Shown piece by piece: positions 33,698-44,287 of a stretch of DNA of 64,000 nt (its first letter is position 1; every line of letters begins with the position of its first letter). This DNA comes from Effrenium voratum (Eukaryota; Sar; Dinophyceae; Suessiales; Symbiodiniaceae), in assembly GCA_963377175.1 (NCBI GenBank), contig CAUJNA010003317.1, positions 124,001 to 188,000 on the forward strand. Direction: 5' to 3'. Under the pieces are notes generated by a model. It saw only the letters and a program-made list of their open reading frames with translations, ran no database searches and had not been told where the DNA came from. The position numbers and the translations under genes are program-made.

Positions 33698-33875
33698 AGC
33701 GTGTCGCTTGCGTGTCGCTTGCGTGTCGCTTGCGTGTCGCCTGCGTGTCACGTGCGTTTCGGCCAGCGTCGCTCACGCGTCGCCCTGCGTCGTGCTCGCT
33801 TCGCCTCATGTCGCTTGCGTGTCGCCCTGTGTTGCCTGCGTATTGCCCCGTGTCGCCCCGCGTTGCCCCATGCTG
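33698..33875 (+). repeat. 11-bp minisatellite, block 2
   Basis: The same unit resumes after about 80 bp of non-repeat sequence, first exact (TGTCGCTTGCG x4), then decaying towards 33875. Confidence 0.9.
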
Positions 33876-34218
33876 CTTTTCGCTAAAGATTTTCAAAAGC
33901 CTTTGCTAGCAATTTTGTCCAGATCTAGGCTCACAGTGGGGGTGGCAAATCTGCAGACAGTTCTTCTGGCCGCGAGCTTGGAAAACGCTTAGCAGACTCA
34001 GCTGCCATGAATGGGCTGAGAATGGTCTCCAAACTGGTGGGTTATAGGCCTGAAGTGCTGCCGATTGCATTTTTTCACAAGTGCCTTCAAATTGGCGGCA
34101 CTTTCACAAAATTGAGAACAACAGTCGTTGGGTGGTCCTGGTAGGTGTCCTTTTTTTTGGGTAGACATATAGTGGAATGGCGAAGACCCAAACAAAAACA
34201 GGTATCCATGTTTCTACC

Positions 34219-34320
34219 ATAGGTGTCCTTTTTGTGTCCACAGGCGATTCCTGTTTTTTTCCTGGTGGTTTAATCATCTACGAGGGAAACCCATCTATTT
34301 CCCCTAAAAGGACACCTATG
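34219..34320 (+). mobile_element. Family D element, full
   Basis: CATAGGTGTCCTTTTTGTG and AAAAGGACACCTATG form inverted ends. GAGGGAAACCCATCTATTT lies in the right arm. Confidence 0.8.
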
Positions 34321-34370
34321 ACCACATCCCTGCCGAACGAGCTCCATTTGGTGAAGAATAGGTTTATTAT

Positions 34371-34590
34371 TATTTCCCCTTGTTGGTTTTAAAGGGAATC
34401 GATTTCACTACTGGATTTTTCCCTGGTTGGTTTTAAAGGGTATCGGTTTTATTTTTGTTTGTTTTCACTTTCACACCGACTCCATTTGCGTTTTAACATG
34501 TCTTTGTGATTCTCCCTGTTGGTTTAAGGGAAATCTATCACTACTAGGAACAAAAACATATTTTCCCCAGGGGACTTAAGCAAATGGAGG
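34371..34590 (+). mobile_element. Family C elements, nested or tandem
   Basis: CCCCTTGTTGGTTTTAAAGG occurs, with variants, three times (34376, 34421, 34516). ATCACTACTGGA/ATCACTACTAGG follows, then CCAGGGGACTTAAGCAAATG. At least two copies are merged. Confidence 0.65.
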
Positions 34591-36204
34591 GAACAAGTTC
34601 CACGAAATGTATTTGTCATCAACTTGCGCCTGGTTTCTTGGGTTGTCAAAGTCAGCATTCTCAGTAACACCGCAATTCATGGCAGGAACACTCTCAAAGT
34701 CAGAAACTGGTTGGGTGTGAAACACATGAAGGTACAGTAACCTACTGAATTGTGGGCTGATTCCTGCAGGTGATAAGGTGAGTTCACCGGCTCGGTGTTC
34801 AAAATGAAGGTACAGTAACCTACTGAATCGTGGGCTGATTCTTGTACCCACATCCCGTGAGTTCCACAAAAGATGAGTCTGGGGTCATCAACTCGCAGTC
34901 GGTATATGCTCACTTCAAAGCCTGCCTTGATCCATTTTAATGAAGCTGAGGCCATTTGGGGGTCAACTTGTGAGGGTTTTGCGCGGTGATCAAAGTCAGA
35001 AGCTGGTTGGGTGTTTCTCTTTAACCTATTGGGGGGTGACTTTGATAGTGCTAGAACAATGAATCTGGCCAGTGAGAGCTCCTCCAAATGGACCGATTCC
35101 TGGTGCTTGGTGTCCATTTGGTTTCCTCTTACCATTCAAAAAGGGGACCCCTATGAGAAACACCCAAAGGAGTCACACTTGGCTGGGTGAGTTCCAACCA
35201 AAGCGAACTACAAGCTCCAGTTTGTCGAAGATTTGCGCTTTCTTTTGTGCGACGGCCAACAAACATGTCGTATTGTTCCTACGTTCCTTGGTTCCAGGTT
35301 AAATCCGAGTCACCAGTGATGCTGGAGAATGCTCCAAGCATTTGAGTCTTGTATTTTTGTGAATGGGAGCCCCTGATCTAGATTCTAGAACCTGTCCTAA
35401 TGGGGGGGGGGTCCGGCCCCATGCTTCTTCGGATTGAAGAGCGAAAAGGAGATACCCGAGCAACAGCAACCAGGTTTATTAATCCGGGGTCAACATGTGG
35501 ACATGTGATCCCAGTTGCCCAGTGGCACCCTTGTTCCTTTTTTTGGGGAAGAGTTACCGTTTTAAACTGGCGTGTTTGATGTGCAGTGTGTAATGGGTTT
35601 CGACATTCGCTGGTGTTTCTAGAGAAGCTGTCTGTGTGTCAGTCGGCGGGCCATCATTGGGTTTGCTGAAATGCATCCCGGGCGAATGTGTTCCTCTGGA
35701 GCAGCAAACATGCAGGACCACACGTGATGTTATACTTTAGACGCATTAGTTTACGACCATCCATAGGTCAGTGTGCTTGTGTCTGTTGGGGTAACCCCCT
35801 TTTTGTTTGGTGTAGGGACACTAAAAGCAACACCCAGCATGCTGAGGGTCCAACCTTAAGAGACGAGCCGCCCATGTTGATTTGCATTTTTCTCTGGCGC
35901 TGGCTGTGGGGGAGGCTCCCCTGTTTTGCAAGAAATCGCAGGTCCCTTCGATTTGACCCAAAGCTTTTTATTCCATAGACATGGTGTTTGCATGCTCGAT
36001 GCCGTGGAAGGTGAAGGTTCCATTATCCACCTGAAGTTTCTAATTCAATGGCATCCTGATACACATCATTGGATCTGTCTACATGGCAAAATCATGCGCC
36101 TATGGTCCATCTTCCAGTAGGCTGGGCGAGGCGACCAGTCCAATGTTTTACGCCCTTGTGCGGGGTTCCGTATATTTCCCCTGTGGTGGCTTGTTAGGCA
36201 ATGG
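34591..36204. other. Stretch without an assignable gene
   Basis: Two copies of an AAGGTACAGTAACCTACTGA block (34730, 34808) form a short direct repeat. GGGTTTATTAATCCGGGGTC of family E lies near 35475. The first PMT exons, including the start codon, should lie here or further upstream, but I could not identify them. Confidence 0.35.
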
Positions 36205-36339
36205 TACTGTGGATGGACGCAATCCATTTCGCACCACTTTCAAACCATGGTTGAAACCATTGTTTATTGGTATTTATAGGGGAACCGACTCATTCCTGGG
36301 TTTCTAGGTGGTGCGAAATGGATTTCGCAACCATCCACA
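36205..36339 (+). mobile_element. Family B element, full (forward)
   Basis: Starts TACTGTGGATGGACGCAATC and ends GATTTCGCAACCATCCAC: nearly perfect inverted ends over about 25 bp. AACCATGGTTGAAACCATTG and TTTATAGGGGAACCGA lie in the centre. Confidence 0.85.
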
Positions 36340-36588
36340 TGGAGAACGTTCGGACAGAAAAAGACCCGGCTGGGCCATCTACCAGCGGAACTGCTGGCCA
36401 TGACAAGTCCGGCTTGTGCTTTGGATGGAGTGATGCTGAAAGGGGAGATCTGGGCACCCCTATTGTCTTACGAGGGGTGTTTTTTAAATATATGTTGTTC
36501 TTCGCTTTTGGCTTCTTGGCTTTTTGGCTTCTCGGCTTTTCGGCTTCTTGTACCCACTGTATTACGATGTTTTTTTTTTCGCACCCAG

Positions 36589-36633
36589 GAGTTCACAGAG
36601 TACTGGGCCAGCGATCACAGCGCGGCCACCCTG
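36589..36633 (+). CDS. PMT: PMT exon 1 (of those seen)
   Basis: Acceptor GCACCCAG|GAGTTC after a T-run. Encodes EFTEYWASDHSAATL, matching the YW.EHS...T start of the family. Donor CTG|GCGCCG. At least one exon with the start codon must precede it. Confidence 0.8.
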
Positions 36634-38206
36634 GCGCCGCGGCGTGATGTTCGGATTCGGGGAGGTCTCCGGCTAATCGAAAAAGCCCCTGAAAACGGGG
36701 CAAAAAATTGGACTCTTGGACCTGAGGTGAATATGGCTGTTCTTAAATATGAGTTGGGTCCCCCTTTGATGTTGGGGTCAGGCGGAACCAAAGGGAAGCC
36801 AACCACCTGAAGGGTCCCTTCTGAGAAGCGCACATATGCGGGTGTCCCATTCTACGGGGGAAATCCTTCACTTATTTCACTTGTTGTGGGGGTGTGCAAT
36901 TTTGACCCCACGTGGAGTCTCCATGACCCTCAAACAAACCGGGGTCATTACCCAAAATAAAGGGGTCATGCCCCCATGTTTGTTTCGGGTCATGGAGACT
37001 CCAGGCAGATTCATGAAGCCCGCTTGATCCAGATTTCTGGTCTAAATTGCTCTTGCTCGAGTGGTTGCATCGTTTGTTTCGGTTCGAAGTTGGTGACTTG
37101 GTGGGCTGATCATTGAACCAAGTTGTTGCTTTGATATTTGTTCCTTTGAACTAAGTTGTTGCTTGGTGGGGTGCTCTTGAAAGATAAAATATGGTCACCA
37201 CGGACTTTTCCCAAGTTTCCCTAGTCACTACAATCGCTAAGTTGCATCAATGGCCCCCCAATGGCCCTGCATCATTTTTTGCGTTTATCTTCACATGGGT
37301 GGGCCTCTTTTTTGAGAGGTGTGGTTTTGGCTGGTTTTCAAAGAGACTGGAAGCCAACGTTTTGGTCCCTGTAAAGCAATAAGAAAAGCGAGTCCCTACA
37401 GTTCCACGCAGCCTATGTACAGACACCAACGCTTTCTTATTTTTGAATTCCCCTTCAAAGAGCTCTTGAAGCATGTATGCTCGTTTGCCACGAGAAGCTG
37501 CAAGCCGCAGTGCAGAAGAGGGGAGTGGAGCAATTTGTGTGAGCAGTCCATATCCCTTTCGCAGACAGAGGCTCGTTCCAACAATGCTGTAGTCTATGAC
37601 CGATTTGGGGGTTCGGACATAGCGGACTCTCTAAATTTCAATCACCAGGAGACTCAAGATGCGCTTCCCAGGTTATCGACGGAATGCGCATACTTGTTTA
37701 AGCTAAAGCACACATGGGTGTGTCTTTTTGTCGAGGGTGTCCTTTAGATTGGTCAAGGGAAGTCAACCAGCTCGGCAAACTATAACGCCGTCAAATTCGT
37801 TTCGGCGGCGAAAGTTGGTTTCAAAACCCGGGTCAGTACGACCCACCCTCAAGCACACTTTATACTCGTTTAAGCCTGACATGGTGAGTGTTTTTGAGCT
37901 AAATCTCTTTTCTGGCTTGCACCTTTCCATGGGGCATAGCCTAGCTGGTGATTGAAGGGAGCCGTTGCGGCTTTTTGGTATCCAATTTTGCTTTCAAAGA
38001 GGGAGCCTTTGGGAGCTAGCAGGGAAGGACATGGTAGTCACCTTCACAGAATTCTCCTTCAAAAGGCGGAGGAGCATTTGGGTTTCTCCCCGGCTTGGAC
38101 CACCTTTCATTGGTGTATAGTCGGTAGGCTGAATGTATGCGATAGTTTTGGCAATTGGGTCGAAACGGCCTGGGTTATATGGCCCTATACAATCGACGGA
38201 CGAGAA

Positions 38207-38308
38207 GGTGGTTCCCAGCCATCCGGTTCCGTTTGTAGTTACTTTTAGTCGGTTCAGTTGTACCGCTAAACCCACTAGCCCAAACTTGTAGCAGGGGATC
38301 GGTTTGAG
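38207..38308 (+). mobile_element. Family F element
   Basis: GGTGGTTCCCAGCCATCCGG at the left, CGCTAAACCCACTAGCCC, GTAGCAGGGGATCGG at the right. Confidence 0.6.
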
Positions 38309-38721
38309 AATGTTCCCCCCTACCAATTGTAATTTGAGGGGGGGGGTACCCCAGTGAAATTTCATTTTGTGTTGCACTTTTGAGGGGAGTTTGGTGAAAC
38401 ACGGAGGGGCCCAAAAAAGAATGTTCAAAGGGGGAGACCCCGACCAAAACATTAGTGGCCCTGGGGCCCCTCCAAAAACTGGTACCTCTAAAGGGAAATG
38501 GCTCGAAAACCGCCAGAAAAATCACAACGCTTCCAAGAAACTGCTGCTTGCGGGCTTTGAGCGGCCACCAAACCGAGCGCCCGTCCCAGAAAAGGGTTGG
38601 GGGTTGGGGTCCACAATTGAAATGGGCTACCCCCCCCAAAAAATATATATAAATAAATTGCAATTTTTGAGGTCCCCCACTCCCCCCCCCCCCTTAAAAA
38701 CGGGGATTGGTTTGAGCAGCA

Positions 38722-38845
38722 ATCCACCCCACTCCACTCCACCCCACTCCACTCCACTTCACTTCACTCCACCCCACCCCACCCCACCCCACCCCACCCC
38801 ACCCCCCACTCCACTCTCCTCTCCACCCCACCCCACTCCCCTCCC
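38722..38845. repeat. C-rich tandem repeat (CCACY, 5-bp based)
   Basis: Units CCACT, CCACC and TTCAC in tandem over about 120 bp, with a run of about eight CCACC. The minus strand is G-rich and could form quadruplexes. Ends 31 bp before PMT exon 2. Confidence 0.9.
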
Positions 38846-38875
38846 TGGAAATATACGGTCTAGTCACCTGTCGAG

Positions 38876-38960
38876 GAGAATATGTTGCTGGACTCCGACG
38901 CCGCCTCCATCGACAAGTTGGAGCGCCCCGAGATCTTGTCGCAGATCCCCAGCCTCCGAG
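38876..38960 (+). CDS. PMT: PMT exon 2
   Basis: Acceptor CTGTCGAG|GAGAAT. Encodes ENMLLDSDAASIDKLERPEI then LSQIPSLR, matching the conserved MMLDS.A..IDKEERPE.L segment. Donor CGAG|GCGCGG. The base G left over completes Gly with exon 3. Confidence 0.92.
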
Positions 38961-39008
38961 GCGCGGCCCGCCGAACCGCCGAGCCGAACCGACTGCCAGT
39001 TGCTTCAT

Positions 39009-39029
39009 CTAGGTCCCCCAGCAACTGCA
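39009..39029 (+). mobile_element. CTAG element, 5' stub
   Basis: CTAGGTCCCCCAGCAACTGC is a subfamily start that breaks off where a family A element begins at 39030. The rest of the copy is missing or displaced. It lies 48 bp downstream of exon 2. Confidence 0.7.
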
Positions 39030-39132
39030 CTCACTTCCTGAGTTGGTGGACTTTAAACTTTTTGGAAAGACCATTTTGGTGGTAAATAAAAAGTTCAAAC
39101 TGTCTTTGGCCAGTCAACTTGGGAAGTTTGAG
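39030..39132 (+). mobile_element. Family A element, full
   Basis: CTCACTTCCTGAGTTGG, GGAAAGACCATTTTGGTGG and AGTCAACTTGGGAAGTTTGAG. Inserted in or next to a CTAG element stub. Confidence 0.75.
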
Positions 39133-39144
39133 TAGTGCTTCACT

Positions 39145-39202
39145 AGGGTCTTGGCCTCCAAGGCGCGGCGGAAATCGGGGGGCCGAGGGGTTGGTTGCAA
39201 AA
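39145..39202 (+). pseudogene. Duplicated tail of PMT exon 3 plus intron start
   Basis: GGTCTTGGCCTCCAAGG and the following GC-rich bases (GCGGCGGAAATCGG, GGGGTTGGTTGCAAAACT) repeat the end of exon 3 and the beginning of its intron at 40330-40404. The frame is not supported by flanking splice sites, so it is read as a non-coding exon fragment. Confidence 0.75.
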
Positions 39203-39302
39203 CTCGGTCCCCCAGCCAGGTGCCAACTTTGGCCGTTTCTGTGATAGACAAAACTGAAAAAAATGGGTACCCTTATTCAACCCTCTCTACTGGAGGACCT
39301 AG
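39203..39302 (+). mobile_element. CTAG element, copy 12 (subfamily 2, internal deletion)
   Basis: Starts CTCGGTCCCCCAGCCAGGTG and ends CTACTGGAGGACCTAG. The GGAGGGTTCCCCTAC block is missing, giving 100 bp. Confidence 0.85.
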
Positions 39303-39368
39303 TAATATGTTTTTAAGTGTTTGTTGTTGTTAGAGATTGCTTAAGATTTAATTCGCTTGAGATTTTTA

Positions 39369-39546
39369 TATTCCCTTGTTGGCTTTAAAGAGGACATTGT
39401 ATTTCTAGTTTTACACAACCAAATGGTGGTTGAGAGGGACAACTCCATTTGCGTTTCAACATGTATTTGTGATTTTCCCTTGTTTGCTTCAATGGAAATC
39501 TATGACTACTGGAAATATTGTTTCCAGGGGGCGAAAACGCAAATGG
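39369..39546 (+). mobile_element. Family C elements
   Basis: ATTCCCTTGTTGGCTTTAAAG at 39371 and TTCCCTTGTTTGCTTCAATG at 39475, followed by ATCTATGACTACTGGAAATA and CCAGGGGGCGAAAACGCAAA. Two merged copies. Confidence 0.6.
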
Positions 39547-39622
39547 AAGTCGAAGTTCGTTTCGCTCGGATCTCGGGAGATGGGTCAGCAACCGCCGTAC
39601 TTGCAGTTGAGGGACGGATCGC

Positions 39623-39721
39623 CTCACTGGAGTTCCACTTCAGACTTGTCGGGAGCATTTGTGTGGTAAACAAAAAGCGTGGGAGCTTTTTGTTGGTCAA
39701 TCAATCTACTCAGGAAGTGAG
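39623..39721 (+). mobile_element. Family A element
   Basis: CTCACTGGAGTTCCACTTC, TGTGTGGTAAACAAAAAG, TCTACTCAGGAAGTGAG. Sense orientation. A further AGGAAGTGAGTTTAAGGGA right end lies at about 40026. Confidence 0.6.
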
Positions 39722-40112
39722 TTTGAGGGATAGATCGGACCATTTACCCACTTAAGGGATGGCACATGAGCAACATGGAGATGTCGAATCGCCAGGCAGT
39801 CAATCTTTCGGCTCACTGCTGCCCGTGTTTCTCAATAGCTTGACATCTACACTTTAAGCAAACATCATCAATGACGGCTCTCAAACAACACATACAAAGG
39901 GACATGTCCAAAGCCTCCAATAAGGTATACACACAGTGTGATATATCTGGTCTGGGGGCTTGCGTCTCGCGTTTCCCTCTTCTTCGACCACGTGTGGAGC
40001 CTTTTTTTTCTCCATGTTTTTTGCAGGAAGTGAGTTTAAGGGAGTCGGACCATTTGCCCACTTCAGGGATGGCACAGGAGGAACAGTGTTTGATCCGAGG
40101 CCTCGGTGAAAT

Positions 40113-40263
40113 GAGCCACGTCCTCAAAATCGATTCGGGTAGATGGTTCGGTTAGTAAGGGACAATCCCAATCATGAATAGCTGCGGCCTGCTTCTCAAT
40201 TCTTGAAGCATGGTTCTGGGGATCGACCATTTTAATACCGGGTTTTGATTATGACTCAAATGG
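40113..40263 (+). mobile_element. Family H element, full
   Basis: GAGCCACGTCCTCAAAATCG, GGGTAGATGGTTCGG, AAGGGACAATCCCAATC, GGTTCTGGGGATCGACC and GGGTTTTGATTATGACTCAA. It ends 19 bp upstream of exon 3. Confidence 0.65.
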
Positions 40264-40282
40264 GCTGGGGGTCGGAAGCGAG

Positions 40283-40344
40283 GCAAGCGCGTGCTGGAGC
40301 TGGGCGCCGGAATCGGGCGCTTCAGTGGGGTCTTGGCCTCCAAG
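40283..40344 (+). CDS. PMT: PMT exon 3 (SAM motif I, domain 1)
   Basis: Acceptor GAAGCGAG|GCAAGC. Encodes KRVLELGAGIGRFSGVLASK. LELGAGIGRF is the SAM-binding motif I of domain 1 and nearly identical across the family. Donor AAG|GCTTGG. Confidence 0.95.
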
Positions 40345-40404
40345 GCTTGGCGAAAATCGGCGCAGCCCAAGCGCGGCTGCGGGGCTGAGAGGTTGGTCGC
40401 AAAG

Positions 40405-40522
40405 CTAGGTCTCCCAGTAGTGCCCCTGTACCGTTTCATTTTGGGGGGAGGGTTCCCCTACTAGAATAGACTACATAAAAAAGTTGGCACCCGTATTCTA
40501 ACCTCTCTACTGGAGGATCTAG
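40405..40522 (+). mobile_element. CTAG element, copy 13
   Basis: Full copy, 118 bp, 60 bp downstream of the exon 3 donor. It occupies the same relative site as copy 12 in the duplicated fragment but belongs to the other subfamily. Confidence 0.9.
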
Positions 40523-40761
40523 AAATAGGGGCCTTTGTGCCAGGTTGAGTTGAGCGCATGTCCTGTTTTTTTTGTTTGGGGTGGAGGTTCTGTGTTTCAT
40601 AGGAAGGTCCGGTTTTCAGGGTTGCTTGTGTTGCCTATCAAAGGACACGACCTCAAATTTGAAGAGGGAGCCTGTGGGAGCTGGAAGGACATGGCGGGGC
40701 AAGGGGGTCCATTCCTGAAAATTCAAAAGGGGATGCGCGGAAGAAGCTTAGTAACCTTGGC

Positions 40762-40874
40762 TTGGTCCCCCAGTAGTTCCCTTTTACCGTTTCTTTTTTG
40801 GGGGACGGTTCCCCTTGTAAAATAGACTACAGAAAAAGGGTACCTTATTCCAACCTCTCTACTATAAGACCTAG
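40762..40874 (+). mobile_element. CTAG element, copy 14
   Basis: Left end CTTGGTCCCCCAGTAG; right end CTACTATAAGACCTAG, more worn than most. Confidence 0.85.
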
Positions 40875-40924
40875 TTGGTTGCGCTTTGATTCATCTGCTG
40901 TTTGCTGAAATTCATACAATTGAT

Positions 40925-40995
40925 GTGCCCCAGTTGTTTTTGAAGGGGATCTATCACTACTGGACATATTTTTCCAGGAGACTTAAGCAAATGGA
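40925..40995 (+). mobile_element. Family C element
   Basis: GGATCTATCACTACTGGACA and CCAGGAGACTTAAGCAAATG. Sense orientation. Confidence 0.6.
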
Positions 40996-41985
40996 AATCG
41001 TTCATTGATTCATTGATCCATGGGTACTTTGATTTATTGACTCTGGGTGTTCAAGCTACTTAGGAAGTGGGCTGTTACCATGGTTGTGAGTGGGGTGGGT
41101 TAGTTAGTCCCCTTATAGCCAGGCTTATGATCCTCTTACGAGGTAGCTTGAACACACACGCGATAAGACAATGCTCACCCCTTGCAATGACCAAACGGAG
41201 GCAGACTTGTGACCATTGTAGAAAAGAAAATGGTTTGGATTTGGCGAATCTGTGGATCTACCGTTTTGTTCATATTAAAAGAGTCCAACATATTACTAAA
41301 AAGGACCAGGGGACGAACTGGTGAGATATTGTTTTTCAATAAGAAAAAGAAAAGCAAACACATCCAAGCCCGTGTTCTAGATGTTGCAGCTCACTAAGAG
41401 GCTTGAGAGGACTAGATCGCTTCTTGGAAGAAGGGGGCAATATTGTAAATTCCCTAAGAAAAGCTTCAACCAGCACCGAGCATGGCTGGTCTTCGGTGTG
41501 AGCTTCAACTTCTACATCCGGCGCCTCCCAGTTGTTTTGTATGGCACTTGCAGGTACAAGGAGGTCACAGCCATTTGAAAGCTGGTGGGGAAGTGAGATC
41601 AGATCCTTCCAGTGCAAACTGTTGGCTCGGGCCCCATGGTTGCAAGCGACACTCACATGCGCCTCTCACTTCCCCAACACATGGGGAGCTATGCAAAGGA
41701 CCCTTTGATCACACGGCATCCTCAAGAGATTCCCCAAAATCCCAACACTGCAAGGGCTTCCCTCTGGCTCTTCAGCTTCCCTCCACCCAAATCTCATGAC
41801 TATGGGCCCATTTGACCCCATTCCGAAAAATACCCCCCCCCCCATTTGTGTGGGGAATACCCCATTGTTTCGATGCCCCACCACTTTTTGGCGTGCCCAA
41901 GCCATTTTCTTCGGGGTCATGGCTACAGACTTTAGGCACGTCACCCGACTCAACCCCCACCTGCCGTATCCCAAGCGCCGGCCAG

Positions 41986-42030
41986 GCGGACTTTGTGTGT
42001 GCCGTGGACTTCGTGGCGGAGAGCTGCCAG
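41986..42030 (+). CDS. PMT: PMT exon 4
   Basis: Acceptor CGGCCAG|GCGGAC. Encodes ADFVCAVDFVAESCQ, matching V.A.DF...F...N of SAM motif II. Donor CAG|GAGCCG, a GA donor. Confidence 0.9.
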
Positions 42031-42035
42031 GAGCC

Positions 42036-42182
42036 GGCGGGGAGAGTGGGGGGCTGGGAGGTGGGGGGGCTGGGAGGGGCTGGGGGGGCTGGGGAAGCTG
42101 GGGGGGGCTGGGGGGGGGAAGTCTCTTGGCAGGGGAGGGTTTTTTTTTGGGGGGGGGAGGGCGTGGGTAGGGGGGGGGGTTC
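42036..42182 (+). repeat. G-rich tract (GGGGCTGG and poly-G)
   Basis: Repeated GGGGCTGGGAG, then runs of 8-10 G separated by short spacers. It begins only 5 bp after the exon 4 donor. The sense strand, and hence the pre-mRNA, could form quadruplexes. Confidence 0.85.
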
Positions 42183-42358
42183 AGGGTTTTTGGCAGGTAC
42201 CGTCAGATGCGATGCTTGTGGAAAGGAAGGGCTGATGTTCCTCAAACAATTAGGAATCTGGTTACTGTAGGTTTCCTAGATGTTCTGCGAGGTGTCGCAT
42301 GCTTGCTGCCACCAGGGAAAACAACCAGGGAGGCGGGGGGAGGGGTTGGAAGCTTCAG

Positions 42359-42406
42359 GAGAACCGAAAGGCCAACGCAGACAAGAAGAACTTGGAGGTG
42401 ATCCAG
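42359..42406 (+). CDS. PMT: PMT exon 5
   Basis: Acceptor AGCTTCAG|GAGAAC. Encodes ENRKANADKKNLEVIQ, in place of the N..N...KN(V)xF segment. Donor CAG|GCATCT. Confidence 0.85.
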
Positions 42407-42589
42407 GCATCTCCGGTGACGTGGAAACAGGGAGAGATCCCTTTAGGGGATCCTAATTTTGAGAACCACCAATAAATATCAGTGTGTTTGCAGTCATTTC
42501 ATGAAGAAAGAAGGATAGGTAGTTCATGGGGGGGGGCCTGACCATGTATATATATATATATACAGACATAGCATCATATATAAAACAGG

Positions 42590-42715
42590 TTGAGTCACGT
42601 CCTCAAAACCGATTCGGGTAGATGAAGGTTAAGGGAAAGTGCCAACCATAAATGCGCGCATAGTTTTGGGTAGATCAATTGATTACCTGGTGTTGCTTAC
42701 GACTCAAATGGTCTT
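42590..42715 (+). mobile_element. Family H element
   Basis: GAGTCACGTCCTCAAAACCG, TTCGGGTAGATGAAGG, GGTGTTGCTTACGACTCAAA. Preceded by a (TA)n tract at 42546-42562. Confidence 0.55.
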
Positions 42716-42925
42716 TCAGGAAACCCCCTGTAAGGTTCCATGTTTGATGGGAGGGTAAGGGTTTGTCTCCACCCTGGGACTACACCCTAGACTAACCGAC
42801 GAGGGTTTATGCAACAAACAGTTGCCCTCAAGCGACGAATGGCTAGCGTGGTGATCGGTGGCTAAAATTGCAGCCGGTTCCTGCAGAAGCGCACCCACTT
42901 GGTCGACCAGACCGAGGCAACCAAC

Positions 42926-43031
42926 AACTGGGTACATTATTTTACCCTTTTTTTGGGGAGGGTTCCCCTATTAAAATAGACTACAGAAAAAAAGGGTACC
43001 CTTATTCTAACCCCTGTACTGGAGGACCTAG
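42926..43031 (+). mobile_element. CTAG element, copy 15 (5' truncated)
   Basis: The first 20 bp are lost; from ACCCTTTTTTTGGGGAGGG to GGAGGACCTAG it is normal. The 75 bp before it are GC-rich and open (FLQKRTHLVDQTEATNNW), but exons 5 and 6 already join without it. Confidence 0.85.
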
Positions 43032-43997
43032 ACAATATGGGTTTGTCAAATAGGGAGCTCAGCTTTGGACTGGCAGCCACCCGCGAAATGAACGCTTAGA
43101 CGGTTTTTTTGGGGGGAAATACACATTTTGACTCTCTTCACCTAGCCGACCACAGGACCAGGGCCATGATTCTGCGCATGCGTGCGAGGATTCGTTGGTT
43201 GGGTTTCTGGAGCAGAAAGCTGATTGATTGCTGTTGTGGCTTATTACTCCTGGTTTACCTTGCTGGTTCCTGGCGTTGTGGATTTGAAATGATTTGAACC
43301 AGGGTTTGTTCCAGGCATTGGCAACCCACGTTGATCAGACTTGATTGAGCTCTTGCGATCGGCATTGTCCGGGCGACGATCATTTGGATGTGTTTGGTAC
43401 CTGGAGTTCATACATATTATTTGAGCCCCCTTGGTCAATGCACGGCTCAGAAGCGTGAAAGTCAACATGGGTTTATGAAGCCCGCTCTACTGTGTGGGGC
43501 AGTGTTCGTGGAGGATCTGGGAAGTAAACAGGATCATGATTTGGGCTTCTGATTTTTGTTTGGTTGTTTATTTGATTAGATGTACTGACCCTTGATCAGT
43601 TATCCTCCAAGTATGGAGACAGTTCCACTCAGGCACGCTTTGTTGTCTTGACGGTTGGTCTTTGGGCAGGGTTGGGTGGGTCCCTGAACGTTAGTCATTT
43701 GTTGTCTTTCTTTCATGCGGGGGTTGCAAAAGTACAACCACCTCAACTTTAACGGGCGGCAAAGCCGGACAGCTTAATTTTCACTTGGGGCTGCACCAAA
43801 CAGTCGGTTGTATTGTAATGCGGCGATGCCTTCAAAAACAAATAGTTTTTGCAGGCATCACTGTTGTATTCTTCCTCGAAGTGAACCAAAAGGGGATGTG
43901 TTTGTATATATATATATATATCGTTTCCGGATTCAACACCCGATCACATATGCCAGACGTTTCCAACAAGTGTTCGGTAGGTTTTTTTTGGCTTCAG

Positions 43998-44068
43998 GCG
44001 GATGTGACGGCATTGGACCTTGATCCCGGGTCCTTCGATTTGGTCTTCTCCAACTGGCTCTTCATGCG
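43998..44068 (+). CDS. PMT: PMT exon 6
   Basis: Acceptor GGCTTCAG|GCGGAT. Encodes ADVTALDLDPGSFDLVFSN then WLFMR. DVT..D....S.DL.FSNWL is conserved in domain 1. Donor ATGCG|GCTCGA. Confidence 0.95.
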
Positions 44069-44154
44069 GCTCGATCTTCGTTTCGGACGAGCGGTTAGGT
44101 AATGTTGACCCAGGATGAGCGGTTATGGTTTGGGGTCCCCCAGCAAAATGGTGG

Positions 44155-44287
44155 TAGTGTTGACCCAGGATCAATACACCCGTCCCATTCTTCGGGGGTT
44201 TTCCCTCCAAAAAAGTGGTCTGCATCCCCACTAAAAGGGGCCACCCCCACATTTATCAACCAGGGTTTATTAATCCGGGGTTGACGC
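44155..44287. mobile_element. Family E element
   Basis: GTGTTGACCCAGGATCAATA at the left is inverted against GGTTTATTAATCCGGGG/TTGAC at the right. CCACCCCCACATTTATCAAC lies inside the right arm. Confidence 0.65.

Noticed and set aside
33388..33912. Arg/Val/Cys-rich repeat proteins on + and Ala/Thr-rich ones on -
   Set aside because: All frames are open because of an 11-bp repeat without stops; there is no independent coding evidence.
38367..39041. 224-residue plus-strand ORF over PMT exon 2
   Set aside because: It reads the C-rich tandem repeat as His/Pro/Thr; its length is due to the repeat. The real frame of exon 2 is different.
42851..42925. GC-rich open stretch read as an extra PMT exon
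   Set aside because: Exons 5 and 6 join precisely without it, and it has no match in the family.
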